This document shows, piece after piece, positions 28,860 to 35,224 of a DNA stretch of 42,354 nt. The notes beneath the pieces were generated by a model. That model worked only from the letters and a program-made list of their open reading frames with translations. It had not been told where the DNA came from and did not search any database. The position numbers were made by a program, and so were the translations under genes. This stretch comes from a virus, in IMG/VR virus record IMGVR_UViG_3300045996_000529, positions 1 to 42,354 of that record; one strand, given 5' to 3'. Within the stretch, counting starts at the first letter, position 1. Every line of letters starts with the position of its first letter.

Positions 28860-29150
28860 CTACCGGATGGGAATTAACTGCCCGCCTTCGTCGCATTGCA
28901 TCGACCTGAACAGATGGGCCGGAACAACGCACGGCTCTGCCGCAGCGACTGTCTCCAAAGCCACTTCCACCCTTTCCACAGACGGGGTAGGAGAAACGTA
29001 GACCGCTACGGATGGAGAGGGACCGCCCGGCATAGGCTGGCCATTGTTGGCGACCTTCAGGACAGCCTCCAACGGCTCGCAGCCAGTCACGATGATAGAC
29101 AGACCGGCGACCGCGAAAATTCCGACAATCGGCTTGATGGTGAGGGTCAT
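28860..29150 (-). CDS. small lipoprotein
   Basis: A 96-residue protein with a signal peptide (MTLTIKPIVGIFAVAGLSII) ending in a lipobox-like VTGC, so it should be lipid-anchored after cleavage. The mature part starts CEPLEAVLKVANNGQPMPGG, is proline-rich (VYVSPTPSVERV) and ends with two further cysteines. ATG at 29150 follows GGAG. Phage lipoproteins made early often block superinfection by masking receptors, while those in lysis cassettes are spanins; here it is in the early operon, so the first is more likely. Confidence 0.65.
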   Translation of the reverse strand: MTLTIKPIVGIFAVAGLSIIVTGCEPLEAVLKVANNGQPMPGGPSPSVAVYVSPTPSVERVEVALETVAAAEPCVVPAHLFRSMQCDEGGQLIPIR

Positions 29151-29326
29151 GGCTGGTTCTCCTTCGCCCATTCGCCAAGCCAGTAGGCATAGTCCTCTGT
29201 GGTCGGATCACTCTCCAAATCGTCTTGGCGGCTCCAAAATTCGGATGCCAAGGCGCGGCGCTCGTCATAGGTCTGCTGCAACAGCAGCGCTGCAATCTTC
29301 TGGTTGGTCGTCGGTTCGTCGCTCAT
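29147..29326 (-). CDS. hypothetical acidic protein
   Basis: A 59-residue acidic helical protein (ALLLQQTYDERRALASEFWS; YAYWLGEWAKENQP). ATG at 29326 follows AGAGGGAGA. It overlaps both neighbours. Not recognised. Confidence 0.6.
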   Translation of the reverse strand: MSDEPTTNQKIAALLLQQTYDERRALASEFWSRQDDLESDPTTEDYAYWLGEWAKENQP

Positions 29327-29808
29327 GTGGTCTCCCTCTTTCGTGATTGAAGTTTCCGGCCTTGCGGCCATACGGGTTTGGACTGCAGTTTCCGGTCGGG
29401 ATTGTGTGGAACGCGGGCGCGCTGCTCACGCGGCTTCCGAGGCTTGACCTGGCGCTCGCTGGACAGGCACTCGGGGTCGAGCGGGACGATGATGATCTGC
29501 CGCCGTGCCCGATTGACCATGGTCAGCACAACGCCGCGCAGCAGGTGCCAGTAGAACTCTGCATCGCTCATCAGCGGCTTGGTGCCGTGCCCTACGTCAA
29601 TGTAGGCGTGGCACGTGAAACAGGCGTCTAGGACGGCGATGTCGTGCGCCTTCATCCCCATGCCCTTGCCGAAGGCCGCGCCGTTCATGTGCGCCGGCAC
29701 GGTGGTCGCTTCATCAGCGCAGCACGTGGGGCCGCAGAAGGAGCAGGGCTGGTCCCTAGAGCCGTTGAGGTACTTCTGCGACCGGATAGGCTCTTCGCGC
29801 AGGTTCAT
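29323..29808 (-). CDS. DUF1364 / YbcO-like nuclease
   Basis: A 161-residue protein matching DUF1364 (YbcO of E. coli prophage DLP12, whose structure is nuclease-like). Visible signature: PCSFCGPTCC, TVPAHMNGAAFGKGMGMKAH, then DAC-FTCH-AYID, with the histidine of PAH, the K-A-H-D and the CxxCH likely binding metal. A basic tail of about 50 residues (REQRARVPHNPDRKLQSK) follows and may hold DNA. Encoded next to NinB, SSB-tail and Bet genes, it probably belongs to the recombination module and could supply the missing nuclease. Confidence 0.72.
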   Translation of the reverse strand: MNLREEPIRSQKYLNGSRDQPCSFCGPTCCADEATTVPAHMNGAAFGKGMGMKAHDIAVLDACFTCHAYIDVGHGTKPLMSDAEFYWHLLRGVVLTMVNRARRQIIIVPLDPECLSSERQVKPRKPREQRARVPHNPDRKLQSKPVWPQGRKLQSRKRETT

Positions 29809-30002
29809 GCGGCCCTCTCATATTTCGACAGGCGCCAGCCGGTGAACGGGGCAGGGCAAGCAGTTACCCAGATGCCGTCCGTCTCGTCCCACCAGACATC
29901 CTTGACCCAGCCGCAGTAGGGGCTCCACAGGTCGATAATCGTCCCATCTTTGGGCGCGTAGGTCATGAGCTTTGCCGACTTCGGCGCGGGCTTCTGGGTC
30001 AT
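29805..30002 (-). CDS. DUF551-like small protein
   Basis: A 65-residue protein with MTYAPKDGTIIDLW followed by three tryptophan-rich strands (GWVKDVWWDETDGIWVT; TGWRLSKY). This is the W-P-I-x-x-A-P-K-D-G pattern of small DUF551-like proteins, of which this genome has four. It overlaps both neighbours. Confidence 0.62.
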   Translation of the reverse strand: MTQKPAPKSAKLMTYAPKDGTIIDLWSPYCGWVKDVWWDETDGIWVTACPAPFTGWRLSKYERAA

Positions 30003-30406
30003 GCCGCGCTCCGTTCGTCATAACCAGCATCCGTCCACTCGACGCCGTGCTGGTCGCCATAGGCCTGAATGCAGGTGATAAGATCGCCCATCTGTCGCAC
30101 CGTGAGATGCGAGGAACGGAAGCCCAGCGGGAACGGCCCGGAGTTATCCAGCCCCTCGCAGAATTGAACCTGGTGCCCGAGGAAATGCATGAAGGCTGCT
30201 TTCCACGTCTCAGGCGTCCACTGGCGGCCTTCCGGCTTCGCGCGGGCAACGTCTCCGATCATGGCCCAGAGCTTCGCGTTCTGGTCGGTCGTGCGTTTCT
30301 TGGGGGCTATGGTCACAACGTAGTCGTCAGGGGCCTCAGCGACCGCCCTAGAGGCATTGGCGCGCACTCTGTCGTTGACGAGGCGGAATGATTGCTTGTC
30401 GGTCAT
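29999..30406 (-). CDS. ninB: NinB-like recombination protein
   Basis: A 135-residue protein matching the NinB (Orf) family: KKRTTDQNAKLWAMIGDVAR, then WKAAFMHFLGHQ, SSHLTVRQMGDLITCIQAYG and HGVEW. In lambda, Orf/NinB binds single-stranded DNA and helps load recombinase in place of RecFOR. It overlaps both neighbours and sits four genes from Bet, as in lambda-type recombination modules. Confidence in the family is high; activity is inferred from it. Confidence 0.85.
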   Translation of the reverse strand: MTDKQSFRLVNDRVRANASRAVAEAPDDYVVTIAPKKRTTDQNAKLWAMIGDVARAKPEGRQWTPETWKAAFMHFLGHQVQFCEGLDNSGPFPLGFRSSHLTVRQMGDLITCIQAYGDQHGVEWTDAGYDERSAA

Positions 30407-30609
30407 CCCGCCCTCGCACCAGTGAGCCGCCCAAGCCGCTTCTGATAGGCCGCCAGCAAGAACCGGCGCTGCCTGCTGCCATCCTCGAAAGGGTCGGCAT
30501 GTTCCCACCAGAGCCGGATAAGCTCTGAGGGAGTTTCGGCCTTGGCGAACTGGTCAGCGATGCGCTCTACAGCGAGGCTGTCCATGAGGTTGTCGAGAAG
30601 CGTGGGCAT
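30403..30609 (-). CDS. hypothetical helical protein
   Basis: A 68-residue protein with helices LLDNLMDSLAVERIADQFAK and ELIRLWWEHADPF, ending basic. Coupled to NinB by an ATGA overlap. Not recognised. A 57-base gap without features precedes it. Confidence 0.62.
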   Translation of the reverse strand: MPTLLDNLMDSLAVERIADQFAKAETPSELIRLWWEHADPFEDGSRQRRFLLAAYQKRLGRLTGARAG

Positions 30610-30666
30610 CGAATTATCGGCGGGCGCTTATTAGGCGGCCCGCCGCCCTGACGTTGGGAACTGGGG

Positions 30667-31008
30667 TCAAAAGGGGATGTCGTCGTCCATGCCGCCGCTG
30701 TCGAAGGCTGGCGACTGCGCGGCAGGGCGGCGAGTGGAATTGTCCTTTGCTGCCCCATAGCCGCCCGCTGAGCCCGATTGCTGTCGCGCGGGCGGGGCAT
30801 CGCCATCCTGCTTCGGCGGCATCATCAGAATGCGGGTTTCGAGCTTGCCTTCTCGGTTCATCGAGGGCAGGGGCAGCGCGTCGAATGTGAGGCTGTAGCC
30901 GTCACGTTCTTTCATCGGCCAAGCTGTGCCGATCTTGGTGAAGAACGTCCGTTCCTCGCCATCCTTTTCGTAGGGACGGGCGACAAGTAGGTCCATGCGT
31001 TCGCTCAT
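30667..31008 (-). CDS. single-strand DNA-binding-like protein with SSB-type tail
   Basis: A 113-residue protein. The first 60 residues form a compact beta domain (MDLLVARPYEKDGEERTFF; GYSLTFDALPLP; LETRILMMPP). A glycine- and glutamine-rich linker follows, and the last residues are MDDDIPF, the acidic tip by which SSB proteins recruit repair and replication enzymes. The beta domain is shorter than a normal OB fold (about 110 residues), so I call it SSB-like. Its stop and start overlap with Bet on one side (ATGA), which supports a partner role in annealing. Confidence 0.7.
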   Translation of the reverse strand: MSERMDLLVARPYEKDGEERTFFTKIGTAWPMKERDGYSLTFDALPLPSMNREGKLETRILMMPPKQDGDAPPARQQSGSAGGYGAAKDNSTRRPAAQSPAFDSGGMDDDIPF

Positions 31009-31817
31009 TCTGGCGCTCCTACGCGGTTGAGGTGGCGCTGCTTCATCTTCAGCGCGATTTCCATGTTCACTTCGTCGCCCTCAAGCGTCCCTTCCGGGTC
31101 GTTCAAGTCCCACGCCTCATCAATCGTGTCGGCGGAGTTGGCGACGGCGAGGTCTTCCTCCAGCTGCTCGAAATAGGCGACCGGATCGAACGGATCGGGC
31201 TCGCTAGGTGGCGGTGGCGGGGGAGGGGCCGCCGCGATCTGAACGGGCGGCGGGGGCGGCGCAATCGTCTCGGTGATGACCTCCGGCGACCGTTCGGCCT
31301 CTTCCGGGTCGATGATGCCAGCGAAGCCGAAGGCGTACCTGGCGCACTGGATCAGCGCCTTGTGCCGCAACATGCGCGCCGGCCACTTCTGCCACGGCTC
31401 CGTCTGGCGCCTGCACTCCGCCATGTACTCGGTGACCATCGTCGGGTGCTTCCGGTCCTTGCGGTGGATGCGCGCCGTGATGGCGGTGATTTCACCCTTG
31501 TCGTCCATCTGGTCGTGAAACTCGATGCCGTCGCAGGACGGATGCGAGTTGATAAGGTTCGACCATCCATCGATGCCGACGATTGGCTGGATGCCGCCGC
31601 CCTTCTTGGGGAAGGCGTAAATCTCCTTGGTGATCGGGTCCAAGCCGTAGCGGTGGGCGACCATCAGGAAGGCGGCGAACTCCTCATCGGAGACGTTGCC
31701 CGGCATGCAGGTTGCCTTCACGGTCTTGGCGAAAATCGCCGGTTCCATGTTGCGCTCTGAGGCCATGTTGGCGATCAAAGACTGGCGCTGCGGTTCGATT
31801 TTTGCTATGTTGCTCAT
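31005..31817 (-). CDS. bet: Redbeta-type single-strand annealing protein (Bet)
   Basis: A 270-residue protein very close to lambda Bet over residues 20-185: SDEEFAAFLMVAHRYGLDPI, KEIYAFPKKGGGIQPIVGID, TARIHRKDRKHPTMVTEYM and RMLRHKALIQCARYAFGFAG are near-matches to the lambda protein. After it comes a proline linker (PPPPPVQIAAAPPPPPPP) and an acidic C-terminal domain of about 60 residues. Bet anneals complementary strands and works with an exonuclease. No YqaJ or lambda-type exonuclease is found beside it. ATG at 31817 follows GAGGAGG. Confidence 0.93.
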   Translation of the reverse strand: MSNIAKIEPQRQSLIANMASERNMEPAIFAKTVKATCMPGNVSDEEFAAFLMVAHRYGLDPITKEIYAFPKKGGGIQPIVGIDGWSNLINSHPSCDGIEFHDQMDDKGEITAITARIHRKDRKHPTMVTEYMAECRRQTEPWQKWPARMLRHKALIQCARYAFGFAGIIDPEEAERSPEVITETIAPPPPPVQIAAAPPPPPPPSEPDPFDPVAYFEQLEEDLAVANSADTIDEAWDLNDPEGTLEGDEVNMEIALKMKQRHLNRVGAPE

Positions 31818-32122
31818 GCTGCTTCGGCCTCCTCGGGCCATGCCTTGTGCTCGTGCCAATAGGCGTAAGTTTCGTAGGGGATCGGGGTTTTCGCGCAGTA
31901 CGGCCAAAGCCAATCGGGCGGCACCGGCTCACCGGCTCTCTCTGCCCGCAGGTTGCCCGCCGCATCGCGCCAGATGGCACATGCGATCTTCGGCCACTTC
32001 GCAGCCTTCACCGTGCTCTTGCGGTCCTGCGTGGCGAAGTACCCGCACCAAGGTTCGCCCTCGTGCATCGGCACCTTTTCCCCAGCCAGGGCGCGCCGCC
32101 ACTGATCGAAATGGTCAGTCAT
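31814..32122 (-). CDS. hypothetical protein upstream of Bet
   Basis: A 102-residue protein rich in W and P in its last third (PPDWLWPYCAKTPIPYETYA; WHEHKAWP). It contains MHEGEPWCGYFATQDRK. Such proteins occur in early operons of alphaproteobacterial phages. It overlaps Bet (ATGA). Function unknown. Confidence 0.65.
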   Translation of the reverse strand: MTDHFDQWRRALAGEKVPMHEGEPWCGYFATQDRKSTVKAAKWPKIACAIWRDAAGNLRAERAGEPVPPDWLWPYCAKTPIPYETYAYWHEHKAWPEEAEAA

Positions 32123-32176
32123 GGGTTGTCTCCATCCGAACCGGAGAGACTTCCTGCCTCAATGGTGCATGGTGGT

Positions 32177-32482
32177 TCATGATTGGACGGGCTCTGCGCG
32201 GAAGAAGGCGAGGATCGCGTTGCCGTGGTGCAGTGTGGCGGCCACGTCGCCATGCTCAGCGTTGAACGCCTCCGCTTCCCTCAGCGCCTCTTCCAAAGCC
32301 TCTAAACGAGCTATCATTGAGAGGATGGAAGTGGGGTTGGCGAGGGCGATGAAACGGGCGTCAGGTTCGTGGTAGCTGGTCCCCGCGACATAGTGGTCGG
32401 TCCAGACTTCATCGTCGTGCTGCACATGCCACGGCCCCGGCGTAGCTAGTTCCGCAGATGCTTTGAGTGCTGCAATGTCCAT
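32177..32482 (-). CDS. Ead/Ea22-like protein
   Basis: A 101-residue protein with the Ea22-like pattern: ALKASAELATPGPWHVQHDD, then DARFIALANPTSILSMIARL and a coiled-coil tail (EALEEALREAEAFNAEHG). In lambdoid phages these genes lie in the b2/early accessory region with no known role. Starts at ATG 32482 with GAGG upstream, in a TGATG overlap. Confidence 0.75.
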   Translation of the reverse strand: MDIAALKASAELATPGPWHVQHDDEVWTDHYVAGTSYHEPDARFIALANPTSILSMIARLEALEEALREAEAFNAEHGDVAATLHHGNAILAFFRAEPVQS

Positions 32483-32736
32483 CACTTGGCCTCCTCAAGA
32501 GCAGGAGGGGCGGGCAGCGGCATCCAGTGTGTCGGAATGTCAGCATCCCAGCCGTTCGGCTTGACCTGAGAGGCGTTCAGCTTTTCCCAGAACAGCCACG
32601 GATAGTCTCCGTCGCCGACCTCGTCTGGGCACCATGCGCCGGGGTGAACTTCAGGCCCGCGCCGTCCGGTAACTCGGCACAGCAGCACGACCGTCCCATC
32701 CTTTGGCGCTGTTTCAATCGGTTGCCATTCGGTCAC
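32482..32736 (-). CDS. DUF551-family protein
   Basis: An 84-residue protein and the clearest DUF551 copy here: EWQPIETAPKDGTVVLLCRV at the start and THWMPLPAPP at the end. It starts with GTG in a GTGA overlap. The family is widespread in phages; function unknown. Confidence 0.75.
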   Translation of the reverse strand: MTEWQPIETAPKDGTVVLLCRVTGRRGPEVHPGAWCPDEVGDGDYPWLFWEKLNASQVKPNGWDADIPTHWMPLPAPPALEEAK

Positions 32737-32909
32737 TTGTTCTGCTCCTCTATGACTATCGCCGCTGCTGGCTGGACTGCTTGTGCAATACGAAACAGCT
32801 TGTCGCGGTTAGCTGCTGTCACTTCGCGCAGGGCGGCCTCTCGGTAGCGGCGGAGGAAGGGTGCAAGCGCTTCGTCTCGGTACATGTCGTCCAAGCTGAG
32901 AGTGGTCAT
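32733..32909 (-). CDS. small helical protein
   Basis: A 58-residue protein (MTTLSLDDMYRDEALAPFLR, then a long helix to the end). The ATG at 32909 overlaps the upstream stop (ATGA), and its TGA overlaps the GTG of the next gene. Not recognised; overlaps make it real. Confidence 0.62.
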   Translation of the reverse strand: MTTLSLDDMYRDEALAPFLRRYREAALREVTAANRDKLFRIAQAVQPAAAIVIEEQNK

Positions 32910-33130
32910 TCGGGCGCGTCCTCTTCGTCCATGCCGATAGCTTCCACGTGCTGCGCCGCTACGATGCGGTCACTGGTTACGACGCAGGTGAAGGTTCCGC
33001 CGTTGGTGAGCGTGTCGAGCAAAGCGTCTGTGAGCAGGGCCCGCATGCGCCCCCTGCGAGTGGACCCGCCGGAATATTCCCCGTTGGTCGCCGCATCTTT
33101 GTCGATGTCGATCTGAAGGACCGCGCTCAT
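32906..33130 (-). CDS. hypothetical small acidic protein
   Basis: A 74-residue protein beginning with a strand (MSAVLQIDIDKD), a basic patch (GGSTRRGRMRALLTDALLDT) and ending acidic (GMDEEDAPE). The size and charge pattern suggest a small regulator or host-interaction protein. Not recognised. Confidence 0.6.
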   Translation of the reverse strand: MSAVLQIDIDKDAATNGEYSGGSTRRGRMRALLTDALLDTLTNGGTFTCVVTSDRIVAAQHVEAIGMDEEDAPE

Positions 33131-33144
33131 CGGATGTGTCCTTT

Positions 33145-33459
33145 TCAGGCTGCGCGATTAGAGGAAATGGAGCGGGCGAGGCCGTCGAAAAGCTGCGTCA
33201 TGAGTTCGCGCTGGGCCGTCTCGCCGGGGCTCAAAGCCTTGTGTTCCGGGGCGTTTCGTGCGATGATCTGGTCAATGCGGTTGCGCCGCAAGAAGCCCGC
33301 GAGGCGCATGTTTTCCTTGCGCGTCTGATAGGCGGCAGTCAGTGCCTGGAATTTCGCGGATGCATCCACACGGCTGATTTTGCCCGCGTCCCGCGCATCG
33401 AACAGGTCATCTACTGCCCTGTCATAAGCCCGGCGCGCTATCTGGGTGAGGGAGGTCAT
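33145..33459 (-). CDS. hypothetical helical protein
   Basis: A 104-residue basic, all-helical protein (YDRAVDDLFDARDAGKISRV; FQALTAAYQTRKENMRLAGF; QRELMTQLFDGLARSI). Its ATG overlaps nothing upstream except the stop of the next gene (ATGA). Not recognised. Confidence 0.62.
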   Translation of the reverse strand: MTSLTQIARRAYDRAVDDLFDARDAGKISRVDASAKFQALTAAYQTRKENMRLAGFLRRNRIDQIIARNAPEHKALSPGETAQRELMTQLFDGLARSISSNRAA

Positions 33460-33764
33460 GATGCGCTCGCTTCCGCAGCGGCAATCGCACGGTCAAAGAG
33501 GGCCATGACTTCAGAATGCGAACGGCTTGGCGCGTCGTTCCACTGCCAAAGGTACTTGGCGCGGCGACGGGGCGGCAGGGAGCCGGCGATGGCTTCCAAG
33601 AGCAACTGCTGCCGGTTGCCGGCATAGTACGGCGCAATGGCGCGAGCAGCCCCGATGACGCAATGAGCGTCGTGCGCACCGCTGTTGTGGTAGCTGCCCT
33701 TGCACCACTTCTCAGGCGTGTCGATCAGCGCCTTCGCAGCAATCAAATCGTCTCTTAGGGTCAT
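33456..33764 (-). CDS. DUF6197-like protein
   Basis: A 102-residue protein (ATG 33764; GGGAG eleven bases upstream). It shows the pattern LIDTPEKWCKGSYHN, CVIGAARAI and ending with WNDAPSRSHSEVMALFDRAI, which fits the DUF6197 family of small bacterial and phage proteins: W-x-x-G, then C-x-x-G-A, then W-N-D and a final helix. Function unknown. Confidence 0.68.
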   Translation of the reverse strand: MTLRDDLIAAKALIDTPEKWCKGSYHNSGAHDAHCVIGAARAIAPYYAGNRQQLLLEAIAGSLPPRRRAKYLWQWNDAPSRSHSEVMALFDRAIAAAEASAS

Positions 33765-33813
33765 TTTTTCATGCACTCCCAATAGAGGGTGGCTGGACTT
33801 CAGGCGGGGGGCG

Positions 33814-34053
33814 TCAGGTCTCGTAGTGAGTGTCGCCGTAGGTCGGGCGGGTGGCCCGCGCGCTGCGAACCGTGTCGGCGTTGTCGGAGACTTCCTGCCC
33901 CCACCGCGCCCACCGGAGGTGGGTCACGAGTTCGTCGCGCAACCGCGTTGGCGGCGGCTCCAAGCCGGCATTCGCGAACAGCAGGTTGATCGACTGCCAG
34001 TCGGCTAGGTCGCCGAACGAGCGGACACGAGCGAGAGGTCGGTTGGTCGTCAT
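33814..34053 (-). CDS. hypothetical protein
   Basis: A 79-residue protein with ATG at 34053 behind GGAGGATGAA. Its leader contains ACAACGGGAACGGC, a 14-base box also found before the next upstream gene. Contains ADWQSINLLFANAGLEPPP and TRLRDELVTHLRWARWGQEV. Not recognised. Confidence 0.6.
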   Translation of the reverse strand: MTTNRPLARVRSFGDLADWQSINLLFANAGLEPPPTRLRDELVTHLRWARWGQEVSDNADTVRSARATRPTYGDTHYET

Positions 34054-34075
34054 TTCATCCTCCGGTGGCGGTATC

Positions 34076-34348
34076 GCCGTTCCCGTTGTTGGTTGGCTTA
34101 GGCGGTGGGCACTTCCGCGAAGACCCGGTAGTAGTTTCCGCCATCGTGCTTCTCGAAGAAGGCGGCTCGGCCGGCAGCGCGGAAACCCTTGACCATCGTC
34201 TGAGCCTGCTCGCGGAGATCGCCGGCGTTGGTGTCCAGCACGTCGCCCTCACAGACGAACCGCTTGCCGTTCTTTGTGCGGTAGCTTTCGGTCTGGTGCT
34301 TGAAGGTCATCTCGTGTCTCCCCGGAGGCGTTGTGCCGTTCCCGTTGT
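34076..34348 (-). repeat. 14-base leader box in two copies
   Basis: ACAACGGGAACGGC (minus strand) occurs exactly at 34089-34076 and 34348-34335, each about 25 to 40 bases before the start codon of an early leftward gene. It could be an antitermination (nut-like) or RNA-binding element. Confidence 0.5.
34098..34310 (-). CDS. first gene of the leftward early operon
   Basis: A 70-residue protein (ATG 34310; GGGGAG upstream). It starts MTFKHQTESYRTKNGKRFVC, has a helix DLREQAQTMVKGFRAAGRAA and ends with strands (FFEKHDGGNYYRVFAEV). It is the first product of the repressor-controlled leftward promoter, the position of lambda N, but no arginine-rich N-like motif is evident. Not recognised. Confidence 0.63.
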   Translation of the reverse strand: MTFKHQTESYRTKNGKRFVCEGDVLDTNAGDLREQAQTMVKGFRAAGRAAFFEKHDGGNYYRVFAEVPTA

Positions 34349-34607
34349 ATGGGGAGACCATCGCACGCATTTGCGGTCACGTCAACAGGGCTGCACGAAA
34401 ATGCGTGCATTAATTTGCGAGAACATCCCCGTGACAACGCTTGACGTGGTTTCGGGGTTATCCTCTCATATGAGAACGCATGTAGAACACTCGCTGTGGG
34501 GCCACAGAAGCGATCATGCGAAGGGGGGTATGGGGAGTTGGAACGCGTTGCGGCGTTGGCTTATGAGATTGCCCGACTAAGCCCAGAAAACACGGGGCTA
34601 GTTCTTA
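34311..34607. other. leftward control region and gap behind the repressor
   Basis: The part 34311-34420 is the leader and control region of the leftward operon. The part 34430-34607 lies behind the repressor gene and holds TTGACG (34441-34446), a perfect palindrome TCTCATATGAGA (34464-34475), and no gene that I trust. A plus frame from 34496 that overlaps the repressor antisense is weak. Confidence 0.6.
34357..34410 (-). promoter_or_regulatory. leftward early promoter with two operators
   Basis: On the minus strand TTGACG (34385-34380) lies 17 bases before GATGGT (34362-34357). Operator ATGCGTGCGA lies within the spacer (34370-34361) and ATGCGTGCAT upstream at 34401-34410. Repressor bound there would block RNA polymerase. 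Confidence 0.68.
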
Positions 34608-34919
34608 TTATTGCTCGGAAGCTCGCAGTTGGCGGGCCATCTCAATCAGAAGGTCTTTCTGACGATCAGGCATCTCGGCGGCAAGGCGGAGAAGCTCTTC
34701 CTGGTCGGGCGTCATGTGCGCGCCCGTGAATACATAGGTAACACTGATACCTAGTACATTGCACAGGGCAACGAGCGCTGGCGTGCTTGGCGCGGTGCCG
34801 CGCTCGATCATCTGCGCGAGGTAGTTCGGGCCAAGTTTTGCCGCGAGACTGATGGCGCGCGGGCTGCGCCCATCGCTCTCTATCGCCTTCAAAAGCCTTG
34901 CGCGCCACTCGTTGCTCAT
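34608..34919 (-). CDS. XRE-family repressor, CI-like
   Basis: A 103-residue protein (ATG 34919; GTG 34928 is an alternative). An HTH_3 domain covers about residues 8-62: ISLAAKLGPNYLAQMIERGT, then TPALVALCNVLGISVTYVF. The last 40 residues are an acidic helix (EELLRLAAEMPDRQKDLLIE), which probably dimerises it. There is no LexA-type peptidase domain, so RecA-driven self-cleavage is not expected; induction must use another route. It lies between two operator groups, at 34361-34410 and 34945-34998, and should maintain lysogeny. Confidence 0.8.
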   Translation of the reverse strand: MSNEWRARLLKAIESDGRSPRAISLAAKLGPNYLAQMIERGTAPSTPALVALCNVLGISVTYVFTGAHMTPDQEELLRLAAEMPDRQKDLLIEMARQLRASEQ

Positions 34920-34944
34920 CGGGCGCACTTCTAACTTAATTCAT

Positions 34945-35008
34945 ATGCGTGCAAAGCACGTTCGTGCGGGCACTTGACGCAACCGCAGATGCGTGCATTA
35001 TAGGCCGC
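34945..35008 (+). promoter_or_regulatory. rightward early promoter with operators
   Basis: TTGACG (34974-34979) lies 17 bases before ATTATA (34997-35002); the operator ATGCGTGCAT fills 34989-34998. A second site, ATGCGTGCAA, lies at 34945-34954 and GCACGTTCGTGC at 34956-34967 near the repressor promoter. The ATG at 35009 is so close to the -10 that the mRNA should start at or next to it. Confidence 0.75.
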
Positions 35009-35224
35009 ATGACCACTCTGCTTTCAGACATTGAAGCGTTTCTCAAAGAGACCGGCATGAGCGAGGCCAGCTTCTGCCGCGCTGTCGGGAACGGTCGCCT
35101 GTTCGAGCGACTTCGCAGCGTCGGGGTGCGCGGGAAACCGGGGCGTCTCTGGCCTGAGAATGAGATGGCCGTGCGGGCCTTCATGATGTCCGAGCGGTCC
35201 AAGCGCCAGAGCGAGGCAGCATGA
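35009..35224 (+). CDS. Cro-like HTH protein, leaderless
   Basis: A 71-residue protein. Residues 5-40 (LLSDIEAFLKETGMSEASFC; RAVGNGRLFERLRSVG) form a helix-turn-helix of the small Cro-like regulators of alphaproteobacteria. It is the first gene of the rightward operon. No ribosome site precedes the ATG, which lies six bases after the -10 box, so translation is probably leaderless, as with lambda cI from PRM. It overlaps the next gene (ATGA). Like Cro, it should compete with the repressor at the shared operators. Confidence 0.72.
   Translation: MTTLLSDIEAFLKETGMSEASFCRAVGNGRLFERLRSVGVRGKPGRLWPENEMAVRAFMMSERSKRQSEAA

Noticed and set aside
34496-34729. Plus-strand frame overlapping the repressor antisense
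   Set aside because: No ribosome site, composition changes when it enters the repressor gene; insufficient support.
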